This document shows, one piece after another, positions 47,134 through 56,093 of a stretch of DNA of 64,000 nt. The first letter of the stretch is position 1, and each line of letters opens with the position of its first letter. The stretch is from Bauldia sp. (GTDB taxonomy: Bacteria > Pseudomonadota > Alphaproteobacteria > Rhizobiales > Kaistiaceae), in contig JBBCGQ010000001.1 in assembly GCA_037200845.1 (NCBI GenBank), positions 744,001-808,000 of the forward strand, given 5' to 3'. The notes beneath the pieces were generated by a model that did not search any database, was not told the DNA's origin, and worked only from the letters and a program-made list of their open reading frames with translations. The translations under genes and the position numbers were made by a program.

Positions 47134-48018
47134 TTGGCTACTGCCATATCAACTCTGCCGGAGCGGCAGCTCAAGCCGCTGGTATCGGCCTACCTCGCCG
47201 GCGCGCGCGCACGCCGGCTGCGCACCGTCGGCATCATACTCATCACCATCGTCCTGCTGTTCCTCTCGGCCAACGCCGCCGACATTCGCCCGGCGACGTT
47301 CTTCGCCAAGATCGGCAACTTCGGCAACTACATCCTCCGCATCACCCCGCACATCACCATCGAGAATTTCTTCGGCGACATCCGCGACTGGTACTGGGAT
47401 TTCCGCAAGTGGACGGTGCTGCTCCTGCAGACGCTGCTCATCGCCTATCTCGGCACGCTGCTCGGGTTTCTCGGCGCCTTCTGTCTCTGCTTCATCGCCT
47501 CCGCCAACTTGACGCAGCATAGCGCCGCCCGCTTCGTGGCGCGCCGCTTCCTCGAATTCTGCCGCACCGTTCCCGACATCGTCTTCGCGCTGATCTTCGT
47601 CATCGCGTTCGGCCTCGGCCCGATGGCCGGTGTGCTGGCGCTTGCCATCCACACCATGGGCGCCCTCGGCAAGCTGTTCGCCGAGGTGATCGAGAACATC
47701 GACATGAAGCCGGTCGACGGCATCCGCGCCACCGGCGGCAACTGGCTTGAGATCGTGCGCTTCGCCGCGCTGCCGCAGGTGCTGCCCGGCTTCGCCAGCT
47801 ACGCGCTGCTACGCTTCGAGATCAACGTGCGCGGCGCCGGTGTCATGGGCTTCGTCGGCGCCGGCGGCATCGGCCAGGAGTTCCTGGTCGCCATCCGCAG
47901 CTTCTACTACAGCGACGTCAGCGCCATCCTGGTGATGATCGCCATCACCGTCATCGCGATCGACATGCTGACCGAGCGGCTGCGCCATCGCCTGGTCTCG
48001 GTGGAGAAGCTGCAATGA
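47134..48018 (+). CDS. phnE: PhnE1, phosphonate ABC transporter permease
   Basis: The 294-residue inner-membrane permease has about six helices and the inner-membrane-component EAA-like loop at IDMKPVDGIRATGGNWLEIV (about 190). It begins at TTG 47134, the only reasonable start after the phnD hairpin and ahead of the conserved part. It overlaps the second permease by 4 bp, and the two probably form a heterodimeric channel. Confidence 0.93.
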   Translation: MATAISTLPERQLKPLVSAYLAGARARRLRTVGIILITIVLLFLSANAADIRPATFFAKIGNFGNYILRITPHITIENFFGDIRDWYWDFRKWTVLLLQTLLIAYLGTLLGFLGAFCLCFIASANLTQHSAARFVARRFLEFCRTVPDIVFALIFVIAFGLGPMAGVLALAIHTMGALGKLFAEVIENIDMKPVDGIRATGGNWLEIVRFAALPQVLPGFASYALLRFEINVRGAGVMGFVGAGGIGQEFLVAIRSFYYSDVSAILVMIAITVIAIDMLTERLRHRLVSVEKLQ

Positions 48019-48881
48019 GCGCCACCCAGCTTCGCCAGGAAGCGCTCGCCGGCATGAGCGACCTGCGCGCCCGCTATCCCGAGCAGTTCAGCATCGGCTG
48101 GGCGCGCCGCCTTCCGCGGATCGTCATCCCGCTGCTGCTCGTCGCGCTCGCCGGCTACGCCTTCGTCACGCTCGACGTGTCGCCCGAGCGGTTCTGGCGC
48201 GGCCTCGGCCGTCTTGGCACGCTGATCGTCCCGATGTTCCCGCCCGATCCCGGCCCGCGCCTGTGGCCGCTGTTCGAGGCGATGGGCGAGACGCTGGCGA
48301 TCGCGTTCCTCGGCACGCTCACCGCCGCGGTCCTCGCGTTTCCCTTCGCGCTGCTCGCCGCCAAGAACGTCATCCCCAACATCTTCGTCCATTTTGGCGT
48401 GCGCCGCGTCTTCGACGTCATCCGCTCGATCGACGTCCTCATCTGGGCGCTGATGTGGATCAGCGTCGTCGGCCTCGGTCCTTTCGCCGGCGTGCTCGCG
48501 GTCGCGACGTCGGATTTCGGCTCGTTCGGCAAGCTGTTTTCCGAGGCGATCGAGGCGACCGACCGCAAGGCCGCCGAAGGCGTCGCCGCATCGGGCGGCT
48601 CCCGCCTGCACCAGGTGCGCTTCGGCCTGCTGCCGCAGGTGCTGCCGGTGATCGCCAGCCAGATCCTCTACTTCTTCGAATCGAACACGCGCTCGGCGAC
48701 CATCATCGGCATCGTCGGCGCCGGCGGCATCGGCGTCTATCTTTCCGAGGCGATCCGCGTGCTCGAGCTGCAGGAGCTGCTCTTCACCATCCTGATGATC
48801 CTGGTGGTGGTGTCGATCATCGACTTCGTCTCCACCCGGCTGCGCATGTCGATCATCGGCCGCCAGCGGATCGAGATGTAA
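48015..48881 (+). CDS. phnE: PhnE2, phosphonate ABC transporter permease
   Basis: The second permease, 288 residues with about six membrane helices, has the EAA-like loop EATDRKAAEGVAASGGSRLH (about 178) and the C-terminal SATIIGIVGAGGIGVYL motif, which aligns with GVMGFVGAGGIGQEFL in PhnE1. The two are tandem diverged paralogues, common in alphaproteobacterial phn loci. ATG 48015 overlaps the first permease stop. Confidence 0.94.
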   Translation: MSATQLRQEALAGMSDLRARYPEQFSIGWARRLPRIVIPLLLVALAGYAFVTLDVSPERFWRGLGRLGTLIVPMFPPDPGPRLWPLFEAMGETLAIAFLGTLTAAVLAFPFALLAAKNVIPNIFVHFGVRRVFDVIRSIDVLIWALMWISVVGLGPFAGVLAVATSDFGSFGKLFSEAIEATDRKAAEGVAASGGSRLHQVRFGLLPQVLPVIASQILYFFESNTRSATIIGIVGAGGIGVYLSEAIRVLELQELLFTILMILVVVSIIDFVSTRLRMSIIGRQRIEM

Positions 48882-48899
48882 CGCGTTATCGACGAGCGA

Positions 48900-48941
48900 C
48901 CCTACCCGCCTCGCCGCGCGATGAAGCGATGGCGGGTCGGG
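48900..48941. terminator. Hairpin between convergent phnE2 and phnF
   Basis: CCCTACCCGCC (48900-48910) pairs with GGCGGGTCGGG (48931-48941), an 11-bp stem with one mismatch and a 20-nt loop. Its position between convergent genes makes it a likely bidirectional terminator, though it lacks a T-run. Confidence 0.55.
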
Positions 48942-48954
48942 GGCTCTGCCTGGC

Positions 48955-49680
48955 CTAAGACTCGATCAGCAGTTCCGTCCGGTCCGCCACGAACACCGCG
49001 TGCGTGAACTGGATCGGCACGCCCGCCGGATCGACGTTGATCGAGGTCACCGTCAGCACGGGCCGGCCGGCCGCGAGATCGAGCAGCCGCGCCTCCTCCG
49101 CCCTCGGCGGCCGCGCCGAGACGCGCGTCTCCGCCCGCGTGTAGTCGGCCACCCCACACAGCTTCAGCGCCTTGGTCGTGGAGCCGGTCTTGCGATGCGC
49201 CGCGGCGAGCTTGGCGAAACGCGGCAGCGGAAAATAGGCCGTGCCCATCGAGATCGGCGTGCCGTCGGCGGAACGCACCGTCTCCAGCCGCAGCACTGCC
49301 GTCCCCTTGGCGAGGTCGAGCGCCGTCGCTGTCTCGGCATCGGCGCTGACTTTGCCCGACGTGATCAGCTTGCCGCCCGCCTCGCGCCCGGCGCGCTGCA
49401 CGAGTTCGGAGAAGCGCGTCCGCGTGCCGATCGGGTAGGGCAGGGGCTTCGCCTCGACGAAGGTGCCGCGTCCCTGCGTCGCGCGCACCAGGCCGCCGGC
49501 GGCGAGCGCCGCCAGCGCCCGGCGCACCGTGTGCCGGTTGACGGCGAAGTCGGCGGCGAGCGTCGCCTCCACCGGCAACTGCTCGCCGGGCTGGAAGCGT
49601 CCGTGCGCGATGTCGGCGGAGAGCCGGTCGGCAATCTGCCGCCACGCCGCCACGCCATCGCCCCGCAAGATGTCTGTCAC
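48955..49680 (-). CDS. phnF: PhnF, GntR/HutC-family regulator
   Basis: The 241-residue protein has an N-terminal winged helix (about 8-75: AWRQIADRLSADIAHGRF, NRHTVRRALAALAAGGLV, GRGTFV) and a C-terminal UTRA ligand-binding domain (about 90-240). GTG 49680 is preferred because the conserved part starts right after it and AAGG precedes it; an open frame to 49776 would run through the operator. It is divergent from phnG and should repress the C-P lyase operon until a phosphonate-derived ligand binds. Confidence 0.92.
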   Translation of the reverse strand: MTDILRGDGVAAWRQIADRLSADIAHGRFQPGEQLPVEATLAADFAVNRHTVRRALAALAAGGLVRATQGRGTFVEAKPLPYPIGTRTRFSELVQRAGREAGGKLITSGKVSADAETATALDLAKGTAVLRLETVRSADGTPISMGTAYFPLPRFAKLAAAHRKTGSTTKALKLCGVADYTRAETRVSARPPRAEEARLLDLAAGRPVLTVTSINVDPAGVPIQFTHAVFVADRTELLIES

Positions 49681-49749
49681 GCCGCTGTCGCCTTGAGAGT
49701 GGAGGATTCTGCTTCTGTCATTCAATTGTCGCTGGATTTCGATGATATA

Positions 49750-49771
49750 GTTGTCTATACGAATAGACAAC
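49750..49771. promoter_or_regulatory. PhnF operator candidate, GTTGTCTAT-ACGA-ATAGACAAC
   Basis: A perfect 9-bp inverted repeat with a 4-bp spacer between phnF and phnG, ending 19 bp before phnG. It has the form of HutC/PhnF-type operators (a TCTATAC-like core flanked by GT and AC). It should block both phnG transcription and phnF autotranscription. Confidence 0.8.
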
Positions 49772-49790
49772 AACAAAACGGATTCGCCCT

Positions 49791-50240
49791 ATGATGCCCG
49801 CTGCCGATCACGCCGCCCGCCGCCAGGTGATGGCAATCTGCGCCGGCGCGACCCGCAAGGAGCTCGACGCGGCGCTCGCCGGCATGCGCAAATTGCCCTC
49901 GGCGACCGACCTGCGCCCCGGCGAATCGGGTCTGGTCATGCTGCGCGGCCGCATGGGCGGCGACGGCCGCGCCTTCAACGTCGGCGAGGCGAGCGTGACG
50001 CGCGCCGCCGTCCGCCTCGACGATGGCCGCACCGGCTTCGCCTACCAGCTCGGCCGCGACAAGGACCGCGCCCGCTCCGCCGCGCTGCTCGATGCGCTGT
50101 GGCAGGGCGCCGAGCGCGATTCGGTCGAGGCCGCGCTGCAGCCGATCCGTGCCCGCATCGCCGCCGACGCCGCCCTGCAGGCGCGCCGCGTCGCCGCCAC
50201 GCGCGTCGACTTCTTCACCATGGTGCGCGGGGAGGATTGA
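49791..50240 (+). CDS. phnG: PhnG, C-P lyase core subunit
   Basis: PhnG is a subunit of the PhnGHIJ core complex that transfers ribose triphosphate to the phosphonate. The 149-residue protein has the family's RQVMAICAGATRKEL start, LRPGESGLVMLRGRMGGDG, the RAFNVGEASVTRAAVRL segment and GFAYQLGRDKDRAR. A second ATG lies at 49794. Its stop overlaps phnH by one base (TGATG). Confidence 0.95.
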   Translation: MMPAADHAARRQVMAICAGATRKELDAALAGMRKLPSATDLRPGESGLVMLRGRMGGDGRAFNVGEASVTRAAVRLDDGRTGFAYQLGRDKDRARSAALLDALWQGAERDSVEAALQPIRARIAADAALQARRVAATRVDFFTMVRGED

Positions 50241-50839
50241 TGACCGCAGCGCCGCCCCATTCCGGCTTCGCCGATTCCGTCCGCGAATCGCAGTCGGTGT
50301 TCCACGCCGTGATGATGGCGCTCGCCCGCCCGGGCTCGCTGCAGCCGCTGGCGCTGACGCTGTCGCCGCCGAAGCCGCTGACGGCGGAGCTTGCTGCCGT
50401 CGCGCTGGCGCTCGCCGATCATGAGGCCGCGCTCTGGCTCGACGGACCGCTCGCCGCCTCCGCCGAAGTGACGGAGTTCCTCAAGTTCCACACCGGCGCC
50501 CGCCAGGTGACCGACCCGACCGCCGCCGGCTTCGCGCTGATCAGCGATCCGCGCACGATGCCGGCGATGGCGGAGTTCGCTCAAGGCACCGACGAGTATC
50601 CCGACCGCTCGACGACGCTGGTGATCTCGGTCGCCGCCATCGCCGCCAACGGGCCGCTCACGCTGGAAGGCCCCGGCATCAAGGGCGCCGCGCGCCTCGC
50701 GCTCTCGCGCCTGCCGGCAAATTTCGCCGCCGAGCGCGCAGAAAATCACGCGCTGTTCCCGCGCGGCGTCGATTGCGTCTTCGTCGCACCGGGTTTCGTC
50801 TCCGCGCTGCCGCGCACCACCACCGTGCGGGGGGCCTGA
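50240..50839 (+). CDS. phnH: PhnH, C-P lyase core subunit
   Basis: This 199-residue core subunit of C-P lyase has the family's opening FADSVRESQSVFHAVMMALA, LALADHEAALWLD, GTDEYPDRSTTLVI and GPGIKGAARLALS. ATG 50240 overlaps the phnG stop and is preceded by GGGGAGG. The phnI start follows 3 bp after the stop. Confidence 0.95.
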   Translation: MTAAPPHSGFADSVRESQSVFHAVMMALARPGSLQPLALTLSPPKPLTAELAAVALALADHEAALWLDGPLAASAEVTEFLKFHTGARQVTDPTAAGFALISDPRTMPAMAEFAQGTDEYPDRSTTLVISVAAIAANGPLTLEGPGIKGAARLALSRLPANFAAERAENHALFPRGVDCVFVAPGFVSALPRTTTVRGA

Positions 50840-50842
50840 GTC

Positions 50843-51940
50843 ATGTATGTCGCGGTCAAGGGCGGCGAGCAGGCGATCGACAACGCGCATGTGTTGCTGG
50901 CGCACGCGCGCCGCGGCCCGGCCGGGGTCGCCGACCTCACGCCGGAGCAGATCGGCACGCAGTTGGCGCTCGCCGTCGATCGCGTCATGGCCGAGGGCTC
51001 GCTCTACGATCCGGAGCTCGCTGCGCTCGCCATCAAACAGGCGCGCGGCGATCTCATCGAGGCGATCTTCCTCGTCCGCGCCTTCCGCACGACGCTGCCG
51101 CGCTTCGGCGCCTCCGAGCCCATGGATACGGCCGAGATGGCGATCAGCCGCCGCGTCTCCGCCACCTTCAAGGATCTGCCCGGCGGACAGGTGCTCGGGC
51201 CGACCTTCGACTACACCCACCGCCTGATCGACTTCATGCTCGCCGCCGGCGCCGAGCCGCCGGCGCCGCGCGAGACGCCGGCCGAGCCCGGTGCGCCGAT
51301 GCCGCGCGTCACCGATCTGCTGGGCGACGAAGGTCTGATCGAGCGCGAACCCGCCGGCGAGCCCGACGCGCCGGTCAACGACCTGACGCGCGAGCCGCTC
51401 GATTTTCCCGCCGAGCGCGATCTCCGGCTGCAGGCGCTGGCGCGCGGCGACGAAGGCTTCCTGCTGGCGCTCGGCTACTCGACGCAGCGCGGTTTCGGCC
51501 GTACGCATCCCTTCGTCGGCGAAATCCGCTTCGGCACCATCGAGGTTGAGTTCGTGCCGGAGGAGCTGGGCTTCGCCGTGCCGCTCGGCACGATCGCGGT
51601 CACCGAATGCCAGATGGTGACGCAGTTCCACGGCTCGGCCGAAGTGCCGCCGCAGTTCACCCGCGGCTACGGCCTCGTCTTCGGCCAGAGCGAGCGCAAG
51701 GCGATGTCGGTCGCGCTGGTCGACCGCAGCTTGCGCGCCCGCGAGCTCGGCGAGGAGATCGGCAACCCGGCGCAGGACGAGGAATTCGTGCTGTCCCATT
51801 GCGACAACGTCGCCGCCACCGGCTTCGTCGAGCACCTGAAGTTGCCGCACTACGTCGATTTCCAGGCCGAGCTCGGCCTCGTGCGCGCCATGCGCGCCGA
51901 GCATGCCGGGCGCACCGAGCTGGCGGAGGCCGCCGAATGA
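50843..51940 (+). CDS. phnI: PhnI, C-P lyase core subunit (nucleosidase)
   Basis: PhnI, in the complex, displaces the base of ATP or GTP with phosphonate. The 365-residue protein starts MYVAVKGGEQAIDNAHVLL, contains FRTTLPRFGASEPMDTAEM, DYTHRLIDFMLAAG and LALGYSTQRGFGRTHPF, and ends with LSHCDNVAATGFVEHLKLP, all family landmarks. The stop overlaps phnJ (ATGA). Confidence 0.96.
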   Translation: MYVAVKGGEQAIDNAHVLLAHARRGPAGVADLTPEQIGTQLALAVDRVMAEGSLYDPELAALAIKQARGDLIEAIFLVRAFRTTLPRFGASEPMDTAEMAISRRVSATFKDLPGGQVLGPTFDYTHRLIDFMLAAGAEPPAPRETPAEPGAPMPRVTDLLGDEGLIEREPAGEPDAPVNDLTREPLDFPAERDLRLQALARGDEGFLLALGYSTQRGFGRTHPFVGEIRFGTIEVEFVPEELGFAVPLGTIAVTECQMVTQFHGSAEVPPQFTRGYGLVFGQSERKAMSVALVDRSLRARELGEEIGNPAQDEEFVLSHCDNVAATGFVEHLKLPHYVDFQAELGLVRAMRAEHAGRTELAEAAE

Positions 51941-52842
51941 ACGCGCCCGCCACCCAGGCCAACGGCTACAACTTCGCCTACCTCGACGAGCAGACCAAGC
52001 GGATGATCCGCCGCGCCATCCTCAAGGCGATCGCCATCCCCGGCTACCAGGTGCCGTTCGCCAGCCGCGAGATGCCGATGCCCTACGGCTGGGGCACCGG
52101 CGGCGTCCAGGTGACAGCGTCGATCATCGGCCCCGACGATGTGCTGAAGGTCATCGACCAGGGCAGCGACGACACCACCAACGCCGTCTCGATCCGCAAA
52201 TTCTTCGCCAAGACCGCCGGCGTCGCGACGACCACGGCGACCGCCGACGCAACCATCATCCAGACGCGCCATCGTATCCCGGAAGCGAAGCTGGGGCCGG
52301 ACCAGATCATCGTGTTCCAGGTGCCGATCCCGGAGCCGCTGCGCTTCCTCGAGCCGCGCGAGACCGAGACGCGCAAGCTGCACGCGCTCGCCGACTACGG
52401 CCTGATGCACGTGAAGCTGTACGAGGACATCTCGCGCCACGGCCACATCGCCACGACCTACGCCTATCCGGTCGAGGTCGCCGGCCGCTACGTCATGGAC
52501 CCGTCGCCGACGCCGAAGTTCGACAATCCCAAGATGGACGACTGCGAGGCGCTGCAGTTGTTCGGCGCCGGCCGCGAGAAGCGCATCTATGCGGTGCCGC
52601 CGCACACGAAAGTGCGCAGCCTCGATTTCGAGGATCATCCTTTCCGCGTGCAGACGTTCAGCCAGCCCTGCGGCCTCTGCGCCGCCGAAGGCGTCTACCT
52701 CGACGAGGTCGTGCTGGATGACAAGGGCGGCCGCATGTTCGTCTGCTCCGACACCGACTACTGCGAAGGCCGCCGCGCCGACGGCCACCGCGGCGCGCTG
52801 CTTGCCGCGGCCCCGAAGGCAATCGCGGGAGGCGCGGCATGA
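51937..52842 (+). CDS. phnJ: PhnJ, radical-SAM C-P lyase
   Basis: PhnJ cleaves the carbon-phosphorus bond of alkylphosphonate ribose phosphate with a 4Fe-4S cluster and S-adenosylmethionine. The 301-residue protein contains YNFAYLDEQTKRMIRRAILK near the start, GWGTGGVQVTASIIGPDDV, and cysteines near residues 245, 248, 270 and 276 (PCGLCAAEG, FVCSDTDYCEGRR). Their spacing equals that of Cys241, 244, 266 and 272 of the E. coli enzyme, so the catalytic site looks intact. It overlaps both neighbours by 4 bp. Confidence 0.97.
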   Translation: MNAPATQANGYNFAYLDEQTKRMIRRAILKAIAIPGYQVPFASREMPMPYGWGTGGVQVTASIIGPDDVLKVIDQGSDDTTNAVSIRKFFAKTAGVATTTATADATIIQTRHRIPEAKLGPDQIIVFQVPIPEPLRFLEPRETETRKLHALADYGLMHVKLYEDISRHGHIATTYAYPVEVAGRYVMDPSPTPKFDNPKMDDCEALQLFGAGREKRIYAVPPHTKVRSLDFEDHPFRVQTFSQPCGLCAAEGVYLDEVVLDDKGGRMFVCSDTDYCEGRRADGHRGALLAAAPKAIAGGAA

Positions 52843-53618
52843 GCGACGACGCGCCGCTGCTCTCCGCCCGCGGATTGACGAAACATTACGGCCGCCGCAT
52901 CGGCTGCCAGGACGTTTCGTTCGACCTGTACGAGGGCGAAGTCCTTGCCGTGGTTGGCGAATCCGGCTCCGGCAAGTCGACGCTGCTGGGCCTGCTGGCG
53001 ACCGAGGTGGCGCCGACCGCCGGTGCCGTGCATTACCGCATGCGCGACGGCGAGACGCGCGACCTGTTCACGCTCAGCGAAGCATCGCGCCGCTTCCTCT
53101 TTCGCACCGACTGGGGGTTCGTGCGCCAGGATGCGCGCGACGGCCTGCGCATGGGCGTCTCGGCCGGCGGCAACGTCGGCGAGCGGCTGATGGCCGTCGG
53201 CGCCCGCCACTACGGCAACATCCGCGCCGCGGCGACCGACTGGCTGGCGCGCGTCGAGATCGATCCCGAGCGCATCGACGAGATGCCGGACGCATTCTCC
53301 GGCGGCATGCGGCAGCGCCTGCAGATCGCGCGCAATCTCGTCACCCATCCGCGCCTCGTCTTCATGGACGAGCCGACCTCCGGCCTCGACGTGTCGGTGC
53401 AGGCGCGCCTGCTCGACCTGATCCGCGGGCTCGTCGCCAACCTCGGCCTCGCCGCGATCGTGGTGACGCACGATCTCGCTGTCGCGCGCCTCCTGTCGCA
53501 TCGCATCGTCGTCATGCATCAGGGCCGCATCATCGAGACCGGGCTCACCGATCAGGTGCTCGACGATCCGCACGAGGCCTATACGCAGTTGCTCGTTTCC
53601 TCGGTGCTTGCCGCATGA
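52839..53618 (+). CDS. phnK: PhnK, C-P lyase-associated ABC-type ATPase
   Basis: This 259-residue ABC-family protein binds the C-P lyase core rather than a transporter. Walker A GESGSGKSTLLGLL (about 40), GFVRQDARDGLRMGVSAGGN, signature FSGGMRQRLQIARNL and Walker B LVFMDEPTSGLD are all present. Dipeptide-transporter-like ATPases resemble it, but its place between phnJ and phnL identifies it. Confidence 0.94.
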   Translation: MSDDAPLLSARGLTKHYGRRIGCQDVSFDLYEGEVLAVVGESGSGKSTLLGLLATEVAPTAGAVHYRMRDGETRDLFTLSEASRRFLFRTDWGFVRQDARDGLRMGVSAGGNVGERLMAVGARHYGNIRAAATDWLARVEIDPERIDEMPDAFSGGMRQRLQIARNLVTHPRLVFMDEPTSGLDVSVQARLLDLIRGLVANLGLAAIVVTHDLAVARLLSHRIVVMHQGRIIETGLTDQVLDDPHEAYTQLLVSSVLAA

Positions 53619-54331
53619 CCGCCGCCGTCGCGCTTGAACACGTCTCGAAGTCGTTCACGCTGCATCTCCGCGATGGCCGCTCGATCGGCGTCGTCCGCGA
53701 TGTCAGCTTCGACGTCAACCCCGGCGAATGCGTCGTGCTCGGCGGCCCCTCCGGCGCCGGCAAATCGTCGATGCTCAAGATGATCTACGGCAACTACCGC
53801 GTCGATGCCGGCGCAATCCGCGTCCGCGACGGCGCAACCACGGTGGACGTCGCCACCGCCGAGCCGCGCCGCATCATCGCGCTCCGCCGCCGCGTCATGG
53901 GCTACGTCAGCCAGTTTCTGCGCGTCATCCCGCGCGTCGGCGCCTTCGACATCGTCCGCGATGCGGCGATAGACGGCGGCGCCACGCGCGATGATGCCGA
54001 GGCGCGCGCCGCGCGCCTCCTCGCCATACTCAACGTGCCGGAGCGGCTGTGGCAGCTTCCGCCCGCGACCTTCTCCGGCGGCGAGCAGCAGCGCATCAAC
54101 ATCGCCCGCGGCCTCGCCGCCGGTCACCCGATCCTGCTGCTCGACGAGCCGACCGCGTCGCTGGACCGCGAGAATCGCGCCGTCGTCGTCGATCTGATCA
54201 ACGAGAAAAAGCGCACCGGCGCGGCTGTCGTCGGCGTATTCCACGACGAGGACGTGCGCGAGCGCGTCGCCGACCGCATCGTCGATGTCCGTTTCTTTGC
54301 CGAATCCGCGCCTGTGCCAGAGTCCGTGTGA
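53615..54331 (+). CDS. phnL: PhnL, C-P lyase-associated ABC-type ATPase
   Basis: The 238-residue second ABC-family protein of the C-P lyase complex has Walker A GPSGAGKSSMLKMI (about 45), RVMGYVSQFLRVIPRVGAFD, signature FSGGEQQRINIARGL and Walker B ILLLDEPTASLD. ATG 53615 overlaps the phnK stop. The open frame upstream is a shadow of phnJ/phnK. Confidence 0.94.
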   Translation: MTAAVALEHVSKSFTLHLRDGRSIGVVRDVSFDVNPGECVVLGGPSGAGKSSMLKMIYGNYRVDAGAIRVRDGATTVDVATAEPRRIIALRRRVMGYVSQFLRVIPRVGAFDIVRDAAIDGGATRDDAEARAARLLAILNVPERLWQLPPATFSGGEQQRINIARGLAAGHPILLLDEPTASLDRENRAVVVDLINEKKRTGAAVVGVFHDEDVRERVADRIVDVRFFAESAPVPESV

Positions 54332-55482
54332 TGACCGAGCCCGCCAGTTTTATCGCCACCAATGCCGTCGTCGTCCTCGCCGATCGCGTCATCGACCGCG
54401 GCTGGGTCGCGGTCGAAGACGGCCGCATCGCGGAGATCGGCGAAGGCAAGGCGCCGGAAGCCGGCATCGATTTCGCCGGCGACACGCTGATCCCCGGCCT
54501 CGTGGAGCTCCACACCGATCATCTGGAAAGCCATTACGCCCCGCGGCCGCACGTACGCTGGAATGCGCTGGCCGCCGTGATGGCCTACGACGCCCAGATC
54601 GCGGCCGCCGGCATCACCACCGTGTTCGACTCGCTCCGCGTCGGCTCCGATGCGGACGCGACCTCCGTCGGCAAGGACCTGACCGAGCTCGCCGCTGCCA
54701 TCGAGACCGCGCGCGGCACCGGCTTCCTCCGCGCCGAGCACCGCACGCACCTGCGTTGCGAGATCGCCTCGCTCGACGTCATCGAGCAGGCCGAGGGCTA
54801 CGCCGCGCAATACCCGATCAACATGATGTCGCTGATGGACCACACCCCCGGCCAGCGCCAGTTCCGCAACATCGAGACATGGCGCCGCTTCTACATGCGC
54901 CGCACGCCGCTGTCCGACGTCGAGGTCGACGAGTTCGTGCGCCGGCGGCTTGAGTTGCACGAGAAGAACGCCGCCGCCCATCGCCGCCGCCTGGTCGAGA
55001 TCGCGCGTGAGAAGGGCGCCGTGCTCGCGAGCCACGACGATGCCACCGCCGCGCATGTCGCCGAAGCCGTCGCCGAAAACGTCGCCATCGCCGAGTTCCC
55101 GACCACGGTCGAGGCCGCGCTCGCCTCGCGCGACGCCGGCATCCGCGTGATGATGGGCGGGCCGAACGTCGTGCGCGGCGGTTCTCATTCCGGCAACGTC
55201 GCGGCGGAGGACCTCGCCAAGGCCGGCGCGCTCGACATCCTGTCGTCCGACTACGTGCCGGCGAGCCTGATGATGGCGGCGTTCGAGTTGCCGAAGCGCG
55301 CCTCCAACATCGACCTCCCGGCCGCCATCGCCACCGTTACGCGTGCGCCGGCCGAGGCCACCGGCCTCACCGACCGCGGCACGATCGCGCCGGGTTTCCG
55401 CGCCGATCTCGTCCGCGTCTCGCGCGTGAGCGAAGCGCCGATCGTGCGCCGCGTCTGGCGGGAAGGGCGCCCCGTGTCATGA
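54331..55482 (+). CDS. phnM: PhnM, ribose triphosphonate diphosphohydrolase
   Basis: The amidohydrolase removes pyrophosphate from ribose-1-phosphonate-5-triphosphate. The 383-residue protein shows the metal-binding GLVELHTDHLESHYAPRP, LMDHTPGQRQFRNIE, ASHDDATAAH and MMGGPNVVRGGSHSGN motifs and the C-terminal LTDRGTIAPGFRADLVRV of the superfamily. ATG 54331 overlaps the phnL stop (TGATG), and its own stop overlaps phnN (ATGA). Confidence 0.95.
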   Translation: MTEPASFIATNAVVVLADRVIDRGWVAVEDGRIAEIGEGKAPEAGIDFAGDTLIPGLVELHTDHLESHYAPRPHVRWNALAAVMAYDAQIAAAGITTVFDSLRVGSDADATSVGKDLTELAAAIETARGTGFLRAEHRTHLRCEIASLDVIEQAEGYAAQYPINMMSLMDHTPGQRQFRNIETWRRFYMRRTPLSDVEVDEFVRRRLELHEKNAAAHRRRLVEIAREKGAVLASHDDATAAHVAEAVAENVAIAEFPTTVEAALASRDAGIRVMMGGPNVVRGGSHSGNVAAEDLAKAGALDILSSDYVPASLMMAAFELPKRASNIDLPAAIATVTRAPAEATGLTDRGTIAPGFRADLVRVSRVSEAPIVRRVWREGRPVS

Positions 55483-56093
55483 TCCGTGGCGCGCTGGTAG
55501 CGGTGGTCGGGCCGAGCGGTGCCGGCAAGGACACGTTGATCTCGCACGCGCGCGACACGCTTCTCGGCGACGCGCGCTATCTGTTCGTCCGCCGCGTCGT
55601 CACGCGCCCCGCCGGTCCCTTCGAGGATCACGATACGACGACCGAGGCCGAATTCACCCGCCGCGAGGCGAATGGCGACTTCGCCCTCTCGTGGCGTGCG
55701 CACGGCCTCTCCTACGGCGTGCCGCTCGCCGTGCTGGGCGCCGTCGAGGGCGGCGTCATCGCGGTGTGCAACCTCTCGCGCGGCGCGCTCTCCGACGCGC
55801 GCCGGAGATTCCCGCGCGTCGTCACGCTGCTGGTCACCGCGCCGAACGCCGTCATCGCCGCGCGGCTCGCCGCCCGCGGCCGCGAGAGCGAGGAGGAGGC
55901 GGCGCGCCGCCTCGACCGCGAATCGCGCGTCAGCAAGGCGATCTCCGCCGATCGCGTCGTCTCCAACGACAGCACGCGCGAGGAGGGCGGCCGCAAGTTC
56001 GTGCTGTGCCTCGAGCGCATCCGCAGCGAGATCGCCGCGTCGGTGGCGGAGCCGCCGCGCCCCGGCGCCGCCGCCCGCCCGCTCACCACCTGA
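55479..56093 (+). CDS. phnN: PhnN, ribose 1,5-bisphosphate phosphokinase
   Basis: The enzyme phosphorylates ribose 1,5-bisphosphate to PRPP, the exit of the C-P lyase pathway. The 204-residue guanylate-kinase-like protein has Walker A VVGPSGAGKDTLISHA (about 8-23), RRVVTRPAGPFEDHDTTTEA, ANGDFALSWRAHGLSYGVP and a lid region with ARGRESEEEAARRLDRE. It is coupled to phnM and overlaps the next gene by one base. The C-terminal Pro/Ala-rich 15 residues are not conserved in appearance. Confidence 0.94.
   Translation: MIRGALVAVVGPSGAGKDTLISHARDTLLGDARYLFVRRVVTRPAGPFEDHDTTTEAEFTRREANGDFALSWRAHGLSYGVPLAVLGAVEGGVIAVCNLSRGALSDARRRFPRVVTLLVTAPNAVIAARLAARGRESEEEAARRLDRESRVSKAISADRVVSNDSTREEGGRKFVLCLERIRSEIAASVAEPPRPGAAARPLTT

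Noticed and set aside
49681-49776. ATG 49776 as the phnF start
   Set aside because: The added residues do not resemble a GntR N-terminus and the coding sequence would run through the palindromic operator; GTG 49680 fits the family.
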